A stretch of DNA of 64,000 bases, taken from contig CM048848.1 in assembly GCA_026545225.1 (NCBI GenBank), positions 15,799,353 through 15,863,352 of the forward strand. Reading direction: 5' to 3'. Within the stretch, counting starts at the first letter, position 1. Each line of letters begins with the position of its first letter. The translations under genes were made by a program, and so were the position numbers. The stretch is from Cornus controversa. Its lineage: Eukaryota; Streptophyta; Magnoliopsida; Cornales; Cornaceae. Positions 1-12,300 of this stretch are shown here, one piece after another. Under the pieces are notes generated by a model, which had not been told where the DNA came from, searched no databases, and saw only the letters and a list, made by a program, of their open reading frames with translations.

Positions 1-156
1 GATAGGAGGAATAGGCACCAGAGCAGAAGTTAATAGAGATCCAGAGGATGAGATGTTAAGCTAGCTTATTATTATGATCACAACTAGTATTGTTATTTGA
101 TACAAGGTTATGAGATTTTGGTTGTACGATCTTGGAACTCGCACACGGGTTCCATT

Positions 157-268
157 TCAGTTAAATGCCAGAGGAATGACGAAACCCTTTGAATCCTTAT
201 TAGCTTGAAATAATCCTAAGAACTTTGAATCTTTCTTTTCCTCTGGGGTTGCATTTTTCTGCAGCCAG
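157..268 (-). CDS. Possible last exon of a second minus-strand gene
   Basis: On the minus strand a good acceptor (TCTGTTTCAG) is followed by 112 nt open in one frame, ending ...GFVIPLAFN and TGA. The peptide (WLQKNATPEEKKDSKFLGLF...) is charged and of normal composition, unlike most chance frames in this AT-rich DNA. Upstream exons would have to lie between 269 and 3285, and I could not find a convincing one. I do not recognise the family. It could be chance, or an extra 3' exon of a transcript reading through from NTMC2T5. Confidence 0.3.
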
Positions 269-1327
269 CTGAAACAGATAAGACATATCATCCATAGTGG
301 AGATAACTCGTCATGGTTGTGTGTCAACGTCATGTAAGGTTTCTTAGTTATTTTCGAATTGAAGTAAAAACAAAATGAATTTAGCGACACGTGTTCTCAT
401 GCATCTCCTTCCCTTCATTCACTGTCCAGTCCAACTTTTTCATATTCTACAATATTTAATAAACCATTATGGCGTAACATTTCGGTACAATAGATAAACA
501 AAAATACGCCAATACAATGTATGTAGCCAAAGAGAATAAGGTTCAAGACTCCTCAAATCAGTTTCTAAATCTTTTGCTTCAACAAACAAGGAACAAAATT
601 TAACACATTTTTATATTGCCACTTTTTCAACCACACAAACCTCTAAAGCTAGTATAAACTCCTTTTCTTGAAATATATTCAACTTATAAATGATAAACTA
701 CACACTGTTCCAAAAAAACTTGCCTGCCTAATGAAAAGGAGGGAAGAAGAAAAAAAAAAATTAGGAATGACTGGTATAACCTCGTAGAATATTAATAATG
801 AAAACATATCAACAGTATTTCATAGGATTATTGCTCAAGGAGAAAAGGCCAAAACTTCCTGCCGCCAAAAGAACATTCCTCTGCTTATAACCACAAATTC
901 AAACAATTGAAAATTACTAATCCACAGGACGTGTACATCTCAAGAATTATGTAGTTGCCAGCCAGCCTGCCAGAAACAACTTTATTAGGTAAGCAGACTA
1001 ATTTAATGATTATAAATGCTGGAGCAGTTGAGCAAGCTAAAGAAATTAACAATAAAAGGAATTTTTCTATAGATTGTTCCCAGCATATCTTTTTAGTGAA
1101 AATGAATTGGTATTTAAATAATGCTGAAATGGGCACTATATACAGAAGGCTATGGACCAAGAATTGTAATTCAAAGCAATTCAAGCAACGCATCATCTGA
1201 GATTTGTGACATGGTTTTAATCTTAAAAAGACAATCATCTTAGACTTGGCCACAGAAACTTAATTTGACATGAAACTGATAGGATAGCTTAGTCATCTCG
1301 AGGAAATAAATTCATTAAGAAAGGAAC
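269..1327. other. AT-rich stretch without a recognised gene
   Basis: Mostly A/T-rich sequence. The frames at 885-1253 (minus) and 955-1200 (plus) overlap on opposite strands, have no recognisable motif and look like chance. No repeat with clear ends was seen. Confidence 0.5.
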
Positions 1328-2220
1328 ATGGTGGCGGATTGATAAAATACAAGTACAACAACAAAAAAGAAAGAGATTCAAAGAACGGCAAAAAAGTAAA
1401 CAATAAGAGGATTTAGAAAAATATAGGAAATTGAGAAATGAAGCTAAGAAAATAATAAGTACTCCTAAACAAACTTACATGAAAAACTAGGTACAAAAGA
1501 GGGTGAAAAACCTATTTATGGGTTGGCAAAAATTAGAGATAAGTCAAGTAGAGACCTGGATCAATTAGATGTCTCAAGCACTCAAACCATAAAATATTAC
1601 CTAAAGAGAACGACATATTAGATAGATGAAGATATTACCTTCTATACCTATTAAATGAGGAATTTTCTAGAATAGAATTGGAACGTAATGAATTTAATAT
1701 AGGAATAATAAATAAAATCAATAATAAGGAAGTAGAGGACACATTGAAAAATGATAATGTGGTTGGTTCGGATGGAAAACGTTAGAAAAGATAGGAACTG
1801 AAAGGCATTCAACAAAAATTTGGAAGGAAAGATGCCACATGAGTGAGGAAAGTACAATAGTACCAATTTACTAGAATGAAGGAGGTATACAAAATTGCGG
1901 CAATTATTGAGGAATTAAATTAATGAGTCATATTTGAAGCTAAATGACCAATTTGGATTTCTACCGAGGAGATCCACAATGGAGGTTGTTTCCTGAATAA
2001 GAAATTAGTTGGAAAGTGTAGAATTAATCAAATAGACCTACCTATGATTATCATAGTTAAAAAAAAACAAACATATGATAGGGTATCGAGAGATATAATT
2101 TGGTGGGCTTTACAAATAAAACAAATCCTATAGAAATGATAAAGGTTATTTAAAATATGTATATGAATACAAAAACTAGAGTTTGCACTATATGTGGTGT
2201 GGCACTCCCAAAGAAACAAA
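1328..2220 (+). mobile_element. RTE-type LINE fragment (linker and part of RT)
   Basis: Translated pieces in several plus-strand frames match the region between endonuclease and RT of plant RTE-like LINEs and the first RT blocks: ...EKYRKLRNEAKKIIS, KLGTKEGEKPIYGLAKIRD, a GSDG box, then INYHGIKL-like, NQFGFLPRRSTMEVV and AYDRVSRD-like segments. The same order is seen in LINE J. Many stops and small indels interrupt it, and neither endonuclease nor the catalytic RT box is present. An old, doubly truncated copy. Confidence 0.75.
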
Positions 2221-2329
2221 TCCCAAAATCATCATGACAAGTCCATACAGATAATGTTAGCATGGCGTCATCTCATGGATGTTGAAGTCAGCACATCTCC
2301 AATGTTTTCAACGTGATCCAAAATATTGT

Positions 2330-2546
2330 GATGGCTTCAAGATTTTGATCGGGTCCTCTGATTCCAAGTTGGAATGTGATAATAAGTACTGACTGGGAGT
2401 AGGATCGAAAGAAAGAAAAAAAAATAAGAGGAGAATAAAGGAGAGGGTAAAAAAGGGTTAGAAAATTAGATTACCCACCACTCTATGCCTACATATATTT
2501 ATATTACTAAACAACTGATAATTACAAAAATACTGCACTCTAGAAC
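2330..2546 (-). mobile_element. Weak copia LTR-like remnant
   Basis: A primer-site-like CCTCTGATTCCAAG is followed by purine-rich then AT-rich DNA laid out like the 5' LTR of copia G (about 44571-44789). No clean ends or target duplication. Assigned by resemblance only. Confidence 0.25.
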
Positions 2547-2554
2547 ATTCTAAC

Positions 2555-2883
2555 CTACGTTACATGGACTCTTCAATCCGTGTTGGACACACATTACTTG
2601 GACATGGGTATTGGATATGTGTCCGACACTTTTGGTTGAACATGCACCTAAAACACATATCCAATAGTTCAATTTTACTCTATTATTACTTTAAAAAGAG
2701 TGAAATGCATATATTAATCACTATATTACATAAAGACGATAATTTACTCTAAAAAATAAAATAAAAATATTAAATAAAATGAATATTTGGCAGCTTCCAT
2801 GTGTCCTGTTTTGGGATCTAATACATCCGACATGTGGATACATACTTGTACTTAACACACGTTCCAGAGTCCATGTAACATAG
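2555..2883. mobile_element. hAT-type MITE, 329 bp
   Basis: Terminal inverted repeats CTACGTTACATGGACTCT and (reverse complement of the right end) CTATGTTACATGGACTCT match at 17 of 18 positions. Both sides carry the perfect 8-bp duplication ATTCTAAC (2547-2554 and 2884-2891), the size typical of hAT transposases. Arms near both ends contain GGACAC/GTCCGAC short repeats. No coding capacity; non-autonomous. Confidence 0.8.
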
Positions 2884-3285
2884 ATTCTAACTAGGAGAAA
2901 CTCTAGTTTTCTAAATTTCTGGAAAGACCGCATGATAGAGCAAAAGGTTATCTGCAAGAAACTGCGAGAATAGAATCACATGGATGACACAGAAGAGATA
3001 AACTCATGCACTACAAGTAAGATGAATGAGAGAGAGCAATAACTTTAATGGACAGGAAAAATACATTTCACCATATGACACAATTACAGTTTGAAATGAG
3101 AAAAGCAAAAACTTCAATAGAAAACAAAATATTGATTTCACATCAAAGAACTGCATAAGGATTTTTTTTTCTGTTTTAAAAAAAAAAAAAAGGCAAACAA
3201 GAAGCAGTCAAGAGGGTTTTGACAGAATTACTTGATCAAATAGAAGCACTGAATACTGGTTCTCTAGAAGCTCTGTCACGTTATA
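2884..3285. other. 3' UTR and downstream flank of NTMC2T5
   Basis: The 3' UTR of NTMC2T5 should start at 3285 and run leftwards. It contains an A/T homopolymer block (about 3163-3192). No decisive polyadenylation signal could be chosen. Confidence 0.4.
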
Positions 3286-3374
3286 TTAAGGATTGAAAAA
3301 GCTTGAACCACCCATATTAATAGTAATGAGCACCAAGATACTTGTAATCACAGCAAGCCAAAACAAAGCTGATC
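3286..3374 (-). CDS. NTMC2T5: NTMC2T5 exon 8: hydrophobic C-terminus and stop
   Basis: 89 nt encoding the last 29 residues. The hydrophobic stretch 665-681 ([17 protein letters not shown]) is long enough to cross or anchor in a membrane and is followed by [10 protein letters not shown] and TAA. The same ending is what I recall from Arabidopsis tricalbin-3 proteins. With the N-terminal segment, the protein may hold two membrane anchors with the SMP and C2 domains between them. The acceptor is TTGCAG; intron 7 is 113 nt. Confidence 0.9.
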
Positions 3375-6300
3375 CTGCAAATGATAATTTGTTCATGATG
3401 CATCCAAACAACAAGAAAAAGCACCATACAATGATGAACTTCAGAAATTATAGCATCAAAGTAGGAGACAAATTGAGAGAACACTACCTCCTGAAACTTC
3501 AGAACCACTGTCAGGATATGACTGTATGGTTTCAGCACTAAGACCGCGTGGTCTTAATGTTGTTGTTGTTGTGGTTTTGACAAAATCAGAAGATTTGGGA
3601 TTTCCTGTTTCAGATGCCACTATCCCTTGGAATTCCTCGCTGACAATTAAAGCTGCTAGAACATCCATGAAGGATTCATTTTCTGTTCCATTTGAGGAAT
3701 CCCTTTCATGCTGCTCATAAGTAGCATCTAATTCATCTGTATCAGACAACTCATCATCTGAAGCTTCTGTATCCATAGATTTTAGCTCATTCCTTTCATC
3801 TTCTTCATCCTCAACATATGCTTTATATGTCAGTCGAAGTAGTATTTCTCCAGAAGGTTTCTTTCTAAATAGTCCCCAACCGCCTCGCAAGACCACGATC
3901 CTATCTGTTGGTACAGTATCTTGCAGAGATCCCAGATCAACCTGGTAAACAAAATTTTGTTATATATATATATATATATGTACATGCAGGGAATGAAAAG
4001 ACTGTCATTATGACTACCTTATAATTGATCTTTTGAATTGTGAGTTAACACTGCAGGGAGTCAAATTTCACAGGCATTATTGTTGCTATAATTTATATAT
4101 AATGTTTAATAACAACACAAGAAGGAGAATAATCTCCTTTCCTTTTTTAGGCTTTATGGTTCAGAGTCCTCAAAAGGACAGTTAAACTCAAAAGTGTTAT
4201 TTGAGAACGTAAGCTCAATACGATCTTTCCCACTCTAATAGTGTGCTGTGGCACCTCATGAAAGCAAGCGCCATAAGCATCTTGACAGTAGCAAAAGGAA
4301 TCGGATTCAACCTGCCTAAACTTTCAAAAAAGTATCAAGATTATATTTTTTCTTTTCTTTTCCCTGCCCAATCATCCATAGAGAGCAAAAAGAAATTACA
4401 CAGATCTAGCAGAGTGAACTAGCAAGAGATGGCTAAACAAAACCAAAAAAAAAAATATGTGCTTTCCTAGTAAGATATACCTATAGCCCGCAAGGGCTAC
4501 CTCAACTGGTAAGACCTTTGGGGGTACTCCCCCTAGGTCTCCAGTTCGAGACTCACCAAAAGTGAGGCCTGGACTTAAATGATGCACATGGTTTGCGGGC
4601 AATTGCGTGCATCCGGAGTTTGCAAACCATTCGAGAGTTCAAAGTGACTGACATGTGGGTTGATTCTTTATTACCAAAAAAAAAAAAAAAGATATACCTA
4701 TCAGCAAATTATAAACCAAGAGATTGATTATTCAAATTTGGATGATTAGGAAAAAAAGGTCAAACATGTCTGTGTGATGGGTTTCACCAAGGGATTTAGT
4801 TCCATTGTGGCTCCTATCACAGACTGTACAGGGAGAAAATAAATGGATTACACTTGTAGCAGCAACCACTAAAGAGATTAAGAAGACGATGACTAAGGCA
4901 CCAGTTTAACGGCATCCTGAATTCTCTGGAGTTTTTTGAGGTTTTTTAGTTGCTTGTAATGCATCAGGAATTGGAAATGGTAGTGTCCTAAGTTAATAGT
5001 GTCAACACATCGTGTACTTCAGAGAGAAACTTAATGAACTAAATGGAAATACTATATTTAGGAGAAACAGTTTACGCTGTGGTATAAGCACTCCGCCATT
5101 GGAAATATTATTTGTTAGCTAAAGAGTTGTTTTGTACTCTGTAGAAAAATGAGATTGAATTCTTTAATATTCTCATTGCCTTTTGAAGAATATATACATG
5201 ACTATATATTGAGGAAGGAGAGAATCTTTTCCTCAAATCAAGTAACTAATTACTCCACTAATCTAGCAAGCTAAAAATAGGAAAGCTATAAAATAGGAAA
5301 CAACTAATCAGCAACTAATCAGGCAGAGAATCAGCAACTAATTCCTAGGAATCAGGCTGAAAATCAGCAACTAATTCCTAGAAATTAGACAGAGAATCAC
5401 AGATTTCCACACTCCCCCTCAAGCTAGGTTGTAGATGTTGAGTAAACCTAGCTCAGAAATAAGATCTTCAAATGTCTTCCGTAGCGAGGCTTTAGTCAGG
5501 ATGTCTGCTGTCTGCTGACTGGTTGGGATATATAGAAGTGATATGGTGTTGTTCTCTATCTTTTCTTTGATAAAGTTTTGATCTATTTCCACATGTTTTG
5601 TTCTATCACGGTGCACTGGATTCTTAGCTATGCTGATTGCTGACTGAGTATGACACTACTGATTGCTTTTTACTTCGCCAAGTAACTAAATTACCCCAAA
5701 CATAAGTGCAGTTACCTGAGGTTGATCGCCTATCAGTTACAGAACCTGCCCAATCTGCATCAGTAAGTATTCTAACTTCCTTGTTTGCTGTCTTCTGGAA
5801 GAACAATCGTTGTCCTGGTGTCATCTTCAAGTATCACAGAATCTTGTATATTGAGTCCATGTGCTCTTCTGTTAGTTGTTCGTGAATTGACTCACCATAC
5901 TTACAGCAAACCTGATATCTGGTCTAGTATGAGACAGATATATGAGTTTCCCAACTAATCTCTAGTATCTCCCTTTGTCAACAGGTGCACTATTGTCTTT
6001 GCTACCCAATTTTGTAGTGGAGTTCATAGGAGTGTCAGCTAGTTTACATCTAAGCATTCCTATTTCTTTCAAGAGATCTAGTACATACTTTCGTTGAGAA
6101 ACTGAAATACCTCTCTTAGACCGAGCTACTTCCATGCCAAGGAAGTATTTGAGATTGCCCAAATCTTTGATCTCAAACTCTTTAGCTAGGAAGCGTTTGA
6201 GCTTTAGAATTTCTTCATCATGATCCCCAGTTAGAATAATGTCATCGACATACACAATGAGTATTGCTTTCTTTCCTGAGGATGAATGTTTGACAAACAT

Positions 6301-9300
6301 AGTATGGTCTGTCTAGCACTGATCATACCCAAACTTCTTTACAGCCTTGGTAAACCTGTCAAACCATGCTCTTGGTGACTGTTTGAGCCCGTACAAAAAC
6401 TTCTTGAGTTTGCAGACTTTGTTGAGATTAGCTAGAGTATAAAAACCAGGAGGAATCTCCATGTACACTTCCTCTTCAAGATCACCATTAAGGAACGCAT
6501 TCTTCACATCTAGCTGATAGAGTGGCCAATCAAGGTTGGAAGCAAGTGAGAGCAATACCCAAACAGTATTGAGTTTAGCTACAGGTGCAAAAGTCTCTTG
6601 ATAATCAATCCCATAGGATTGTGTGAACCCTTTAACCACCAGACGATCCTTAAATCTGTTGGTACTTCCATCTGAATTATGTTTGACGGTGAAAATCCAC
6701 TTTCAACCTACAGGACGTTTTCCCGATGGCAACTCAGACATCACCCAAGTCCCATTCTGTTCTAAAGCTCGAATTTCTTCCCAAACAGACTCCTTCCATT
6801 CAGGTATGCTAAGAGCTTCATGTATTGATCTTGGAACCTATGTTATGCCAAGATTACTGACAAAGGCACAGTGACTGTGTGATAATCTCCCATATGAGAT
6901 AAAATTATAAATTGGATGATTAGTGCAAGATCGAGTGCCTTTTCTCAAGGTGATAGGTCTATCAAGATCTTCATCAGACATATTATTGGAAGCAGGTTCG
7001 TGACTAGTATTACCTGGAGAATTTTGTGATTCTAGACCCTGGTTGGACTCATGATCGTGATCGGTTGGCTGCAGTTCTTTATCCTCTCTCGTTTTGTTCC
7101 GCCTAGTATAGACACGTAACTCACTAGCTTCTGCAGGATGTGTCTGAATGGAACACTGGGGACTTTGGTACCTTATTTGAGAGTCAGGCTCGGAATGGAC
7201 ATCACAACTTGGGCTTGGGCTAGGATTTTGATCTGTATTGGTTTGGGATGGTTGAGGTGACTCGGTTGGAGATGTATCATGACTGTAAGTCGAATCTAAG
7301 GCATCAATGTTCCAAAGCTGATATTCTTAAGTGAAGTTCTCCCCCAGAATATCAGTTTTGCAGTAGAAAGGTTGATGTTCAAAGAATGTGACGTCCATGG
7401 AATTGTAGAATCTTCGAGTGACCGGGGAATAACATTTATACCCTTTCTGATTTGAGGAGTACCCTACAAATATACATTTGAGAGCCTTGGGATCAAGTTT
7501 ACTACGGTATTGGCTATGGATATGTACGAACGCTGAACAACCAAATACCTTGAAAGGAAGAGTGGACAAGACTCGGGTTGTAGGAAAAAAGTGAAGAAAA
7601 ACCTGGTAAGGTGTTTGAAATTTCAAGACTCGCGATGGCGTCATGTTTATCAAGTAGTTGTTAAGACTGCCTCTCCCCAAAAAAAAATTTGAACATATGT
7701 GGTGAACATGAGTGATCGGGCAACTTCTAGAATATGTCGGTTTTTTCTTTCTGTCACCCCATTTTGTTGAGGTGTGTCGACACAAGAACTTTGATGAACA
7801 ATGCTCTGACTTCTAAGATAGTCACCCAGAATTGTCTGAAAATACTCTTCTGCATTGTCAGTTTTCAACACTTCTATTTTTAGTTGAAATTGAGTTTGAA
7901 CCATATTGTTGAAATTTCTAAAAATTTGGCCGACTTCAGATTTTTCTTTCATGAGAAACAATCATGTAATTCTGGTGTGATCATCTACAAAAGACACAAA
8001 CCATCTAATACCAGTAATATTTTTTATTCTAGATGGCCCCCACACATCACTATGAATCATAGAAAAGGGATAAGATGCTTTGTATGGTTTAATGTGGTAA
8101 GAGATATGAACATGCTTTGAAAATTGACACACCTCACATTAAAACAATTTCGGATTTTTATTCATAAACAATGATGGAAAGAACTTTTGGAGATATAAGA
8201 AATTGGGATGACCTAGACGATAGTGCAATAACATGACTGCACTATCGTTATTGGAAACAGAAACTAAACTTTTATTTGAGTGACTTTTGGACTCAACACA
8301 TACCGCATTGTGAGTTTGTCTACTAGAAGGTTCATCATTCTTGAGAAGATGAAGGCCCGAGCACATCCTAGCACTGCCAATCGTCCTCCCCAAATCCAGA
8401 AATTCACACAAATTTGAGAAGAATTTAGCAACACAGTTAAGTCCTTAAGAAAGTTTGCTCACTGACAAAAGATTGCAGTCCAGATTGGGAACATGAAGAA
8501 CAGAATTTAAAGTCAGGTCCTTTGAAATAATGATAGAACTTGTCCCAGCCACTTTAGAAAGAGATCCATCGGCTATTTTTACAGTAAGACCTTCTTGACA
8601 TGGGTTGTAATTCTGGAAAAGAGAGACGTCTCATGTCATATGATCAGACGCACCAGAGTCTACTATCCATGTGCCCCTGTTTTCTGAATTAAAAGTGAGG
8701 GCACTCAAGTAATTACCTTTGTGTGCAAAAGATCCTGTTCCGATGCCGATGGTATTCTGAGTAGATGCTTGTAGTGAGAACATCTTTAGAAGTGCTTAAA
8801 GTTGTTCCTTGTTGAAAGGACTGGATTCCATGGAGGTAGGAGGTCCTTCTACAACAGCCACATGGTTTCCACGGTTTTCTTTGTCAGGAGTAGGTCTTGA
8901 GGGCTTCCAATCTGCAGGCCTACCATGGATTTTCCAAGCATGTCTCTCGGGTGTGGCCTGGTTTCCGGCAGTGGTCACACCATGGTCTTCCCTTCTTTGG
9001 CCGATTGTCATAGCTTGTGTTCTGGACTCCTCGGGCGGCTAAGGCTGATGAGTTATCAGATGTAGGAGTGATGGTTGACTCTCCCAACATTACTTTCTTC
9101 TTGCTCTCTTCTCTGCGCAACTCGGAGAAGACTTCTCGGATGCTCGGCAAAGGTTTCATCCCTAGTATTCTTCCTCGAACCTCATCTAAATTCTTGTTAA
9201 GTCCCAACAGGAACTTATAAATTCTTTTCTTTTCCACGAATTCTCTGAACTTCTTGGTGTCATTTGGGCAGTCCCATTTCTGGTCTTCAAACACATCAAG

Positions 9301-12300
9301 TTGTTGCCACTGTCGAGTGAGAATATTGTAGAACTGTGTGACAGAAAGATCTCCTTGACGAAGATCATGGAGTGTGGTCTCTATCTCGAAAATTACTGAG
9401 GTATTTTATTTGCTTGAATAGGATCTTTTGCAGCGTTCCATATTTCATGAGTCGTGCTATAGAGCAAGAAATTTTTGACCAACCAGGACAAGACCATATT
9501 ATTTTCTATCTTCCAGAGTTTAAATTTGGGATCTCCTGCCTTTGGAGTAGTGACTTCGCCAGTGAGATATTCATCCTTCCCCTTTCCGCAGTTATACATC
9601 ATAACGGACTGCGACCATTGAAGGTAATTGTTCCCATTCAGTTTGTGCCCTATAATGGGAAACGGAGAACTATCTGTAACGCCATGGATACTCGTGGAAC
9701 CCGAAGTAACTTCAGAAGAGGAAGAGACTTTTTCCGTGGACATGACGAATTTTGGTAACCAGAAAAATAATGCAGAATTGGTTTTAGAGACAAGGCTCTG
9801 ATACCATGTAGAAAAATGAGATTGAATTCTTTAATATTCTCATTCCCTTCTGAAGAATATTTACGTGACTATATATAGAGGAAGGAGAGAATCTTTTCCT
9901 TAAATCAAGTAACTAATTACTCCACTAATCTAGCAAGCTAAAAATAGGAAAGCTATAAAATAGGAAACAACTAATCAGGAAGAGAATCAACAACTAATTC
10001 CCAGGAATCAGGCTGAAAATCAACAACTAATTCCTAGAAATTAGACAGAGAATCACGGATTTCCACATACTCTAATCACCAAGTCTTGAGGCACAATCAA
10101 TCTCATAGAAAATTGTGTGTGAAGCATGCAAAATGGGTTGCTTTTCTACAATAGTACACTTTTGTGCTCAATCACCGCAGTGGTACAGAGAACAGACCAG
10201 CTGACGGTCTCAGTCGAGACTTGAGTTCTACCCATTCTTCAAGTTATGAGTGTTAATTTATAGAATTTGAAGGGATGAAGTATGAGTATTCCACTTCCGA
10301 TTTTGGTAAGATATTCTGGGGTTCGGGATGGTAACCATCGAAATGATATTGATTTTGTGGTTCATAACGGTTATCTACTTCAAGGATCTAGGCTTTCCGA
10401 TCCTTGCACATCTGTTAGAGACTTCTTAGTCTAGGAATTACATGGGAGAGGAATTGCCGCTCAGTTGGGTAGAGATAAGGTAGTTTGCCCAGTAGATGAT
10501 AGATTTTATTGGTTGTCTTTAAAGGGAGATGTTGCTCGAATTGTTTCCCAATGTTGTAGGTGAGAAGTAAGGGACCGTAACCCTAAGCTCTAATGTAGAG
10601 TTAGCGCAATGTTCGTGATCTAGACCTAGAGGGGGGTGAATAGACCTCAATAGCTTTGTTGGAAATCAGATTTTTTTCCTTTTGTTTTTCCTTATGTGAA
10701 GGCATGACTTTATTCCCTTATATTTTTCCTTATGTTAAGGCTTGATGTTCTTCTTTTGTGTATATATAAAGTGTTGTGAAAAACAGCCGCAAACCAAGCA
10801 CAATCACGAAACATGATACAAAACGAATCAAGCACAACACACAGAACACAAGAATTTATGTGGTTCGGCGACGTGCCTACGTCCACGGCAAAAGATTTCA
10901 CTATGCGAAAATCAAGAGATTACAAGTTTCAACCCAAACCCTAGCTCTCGCTCTCTCACTCTCTTTCTGCATTTTCAGTGTTTTCTCTCATTTTTTTTGC
11001 CTCCACACCCTTAGATGCCCTTATATATCGGGCTACAAGGAGTCCTAATCCGAGTCCAAAACCCGCAAGCGAAAAACGGGTCATAAAATTTTTCACACAA
11101 AGCCCATTTTTCGGGTCAATTGGGTCGCAACACGACTAGGGCCAAGACAAAATTCGGGCCACAATATAACAAATCTCCACCTTGGCTCGAATTCCGCCAA
11201 GCTTCGCAATCTCAGCTACTCCTTTCGCCTCCTTCACATGCCCCTAAGGGCATCAGCAGTAAACACCAATCAAGCCCAGACAATGTCTAAACTTGATAGT
11301 AGGAATGACCTTAGTCATCATATCTGTCAGATTCTCTATTGTCCCAATCTTCTTCACTGCAATAGCACCCTGTGCAATCACATCTCTGATGAAGTGGAAC
11401 CTGACATCAATATGCTTGGTCCTTTCATGGAACATCTGATTTTTAGTCAGATGTATAGCACTCTGGCTGTCGCAAAATACAGTCAAATCATCTTGCTTCA
11501 AACCCAGATCACTAACCAAGCCTCTAAGCCATATAGCTTCCTTCACTGACTTTGCGGCAGCCATGTACTCAGCCTCTGTAGTAGACAATGCAATTGTAGA
11601 CTACAAAGGTCGCCTTCCAACTAATCACACTCCCACAAAGAGTAAAGACATACCCTGTCAAGGACCTCCTCCTATCAAGATCTCCAACATAATTTGAATC
11701 AACATATCCAACAACACTCCCAGACGTGTCGCTGCCTCTGTCATAGACTAATCCAATATTTGTAGTGCCTCGCAAATATCGCAATATCCATTTCACAGCC
11801 TGCCAATGAACCTTCCCAGGTTTATCCATGTATCTACTCACTACACTAACTGCATGTGAAATGTCTGGCCTAGTGCACACCATAGCATACATGATGCTAC
11901 CAACTGCACTAGCATAAGGAATACAAGACATGTGCTCCACCTTCTCCTCGGTCTATGGTGACAATTCTGCTGAGAGTCTGAAGTGGGCTGCCAATGGAGT
12001 ACTCACAGGCTTTGAGACTTGCATACCAAAGCATTCCAGCACCTTCTCAATGTATTTCTTCTATAACAAATACAATTTGCCCGCTCCTCTGTCTCTGTAA
12101 ATCTCCATACCCAAAATCCTCTTCGCGGCACCTAAATCCTTCATCTCAAATTCACCACTAAGTTGAGCCTTCAACAAGTTGATTTCTGACATATTTCTGC
12201 AAGCTATCAACATGTCATCAACATAGAGCAACAAGTACAAATACGAACCATCTGAGAGCCTCCTGTGATACACACAACTGCCAAACTCACTCTTACAATA

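Noticed and set aside
885-1253. 122-codon minus frame and overlapping 81-codon plus frame
   Set aside because: Opposite-strand overlap, no domain or splice context, hydrophobic low-complexity composition; likely chance in AT-rich DNA.
3293-3541. Open frames on both strands over exons 7-8 of NTMC2T5
   Set aside because: They read through intron 7 or lie antisense; the spliced NTMC2T5 frame explains the conservation.
4485-4700. Possible tRNA gene (A- and B-box-like signals)
   Set aside because: No cloverleaf; poly(A) end and flanking duplication show a SINE. The same applies to 33675-33847 and 46906-47069.
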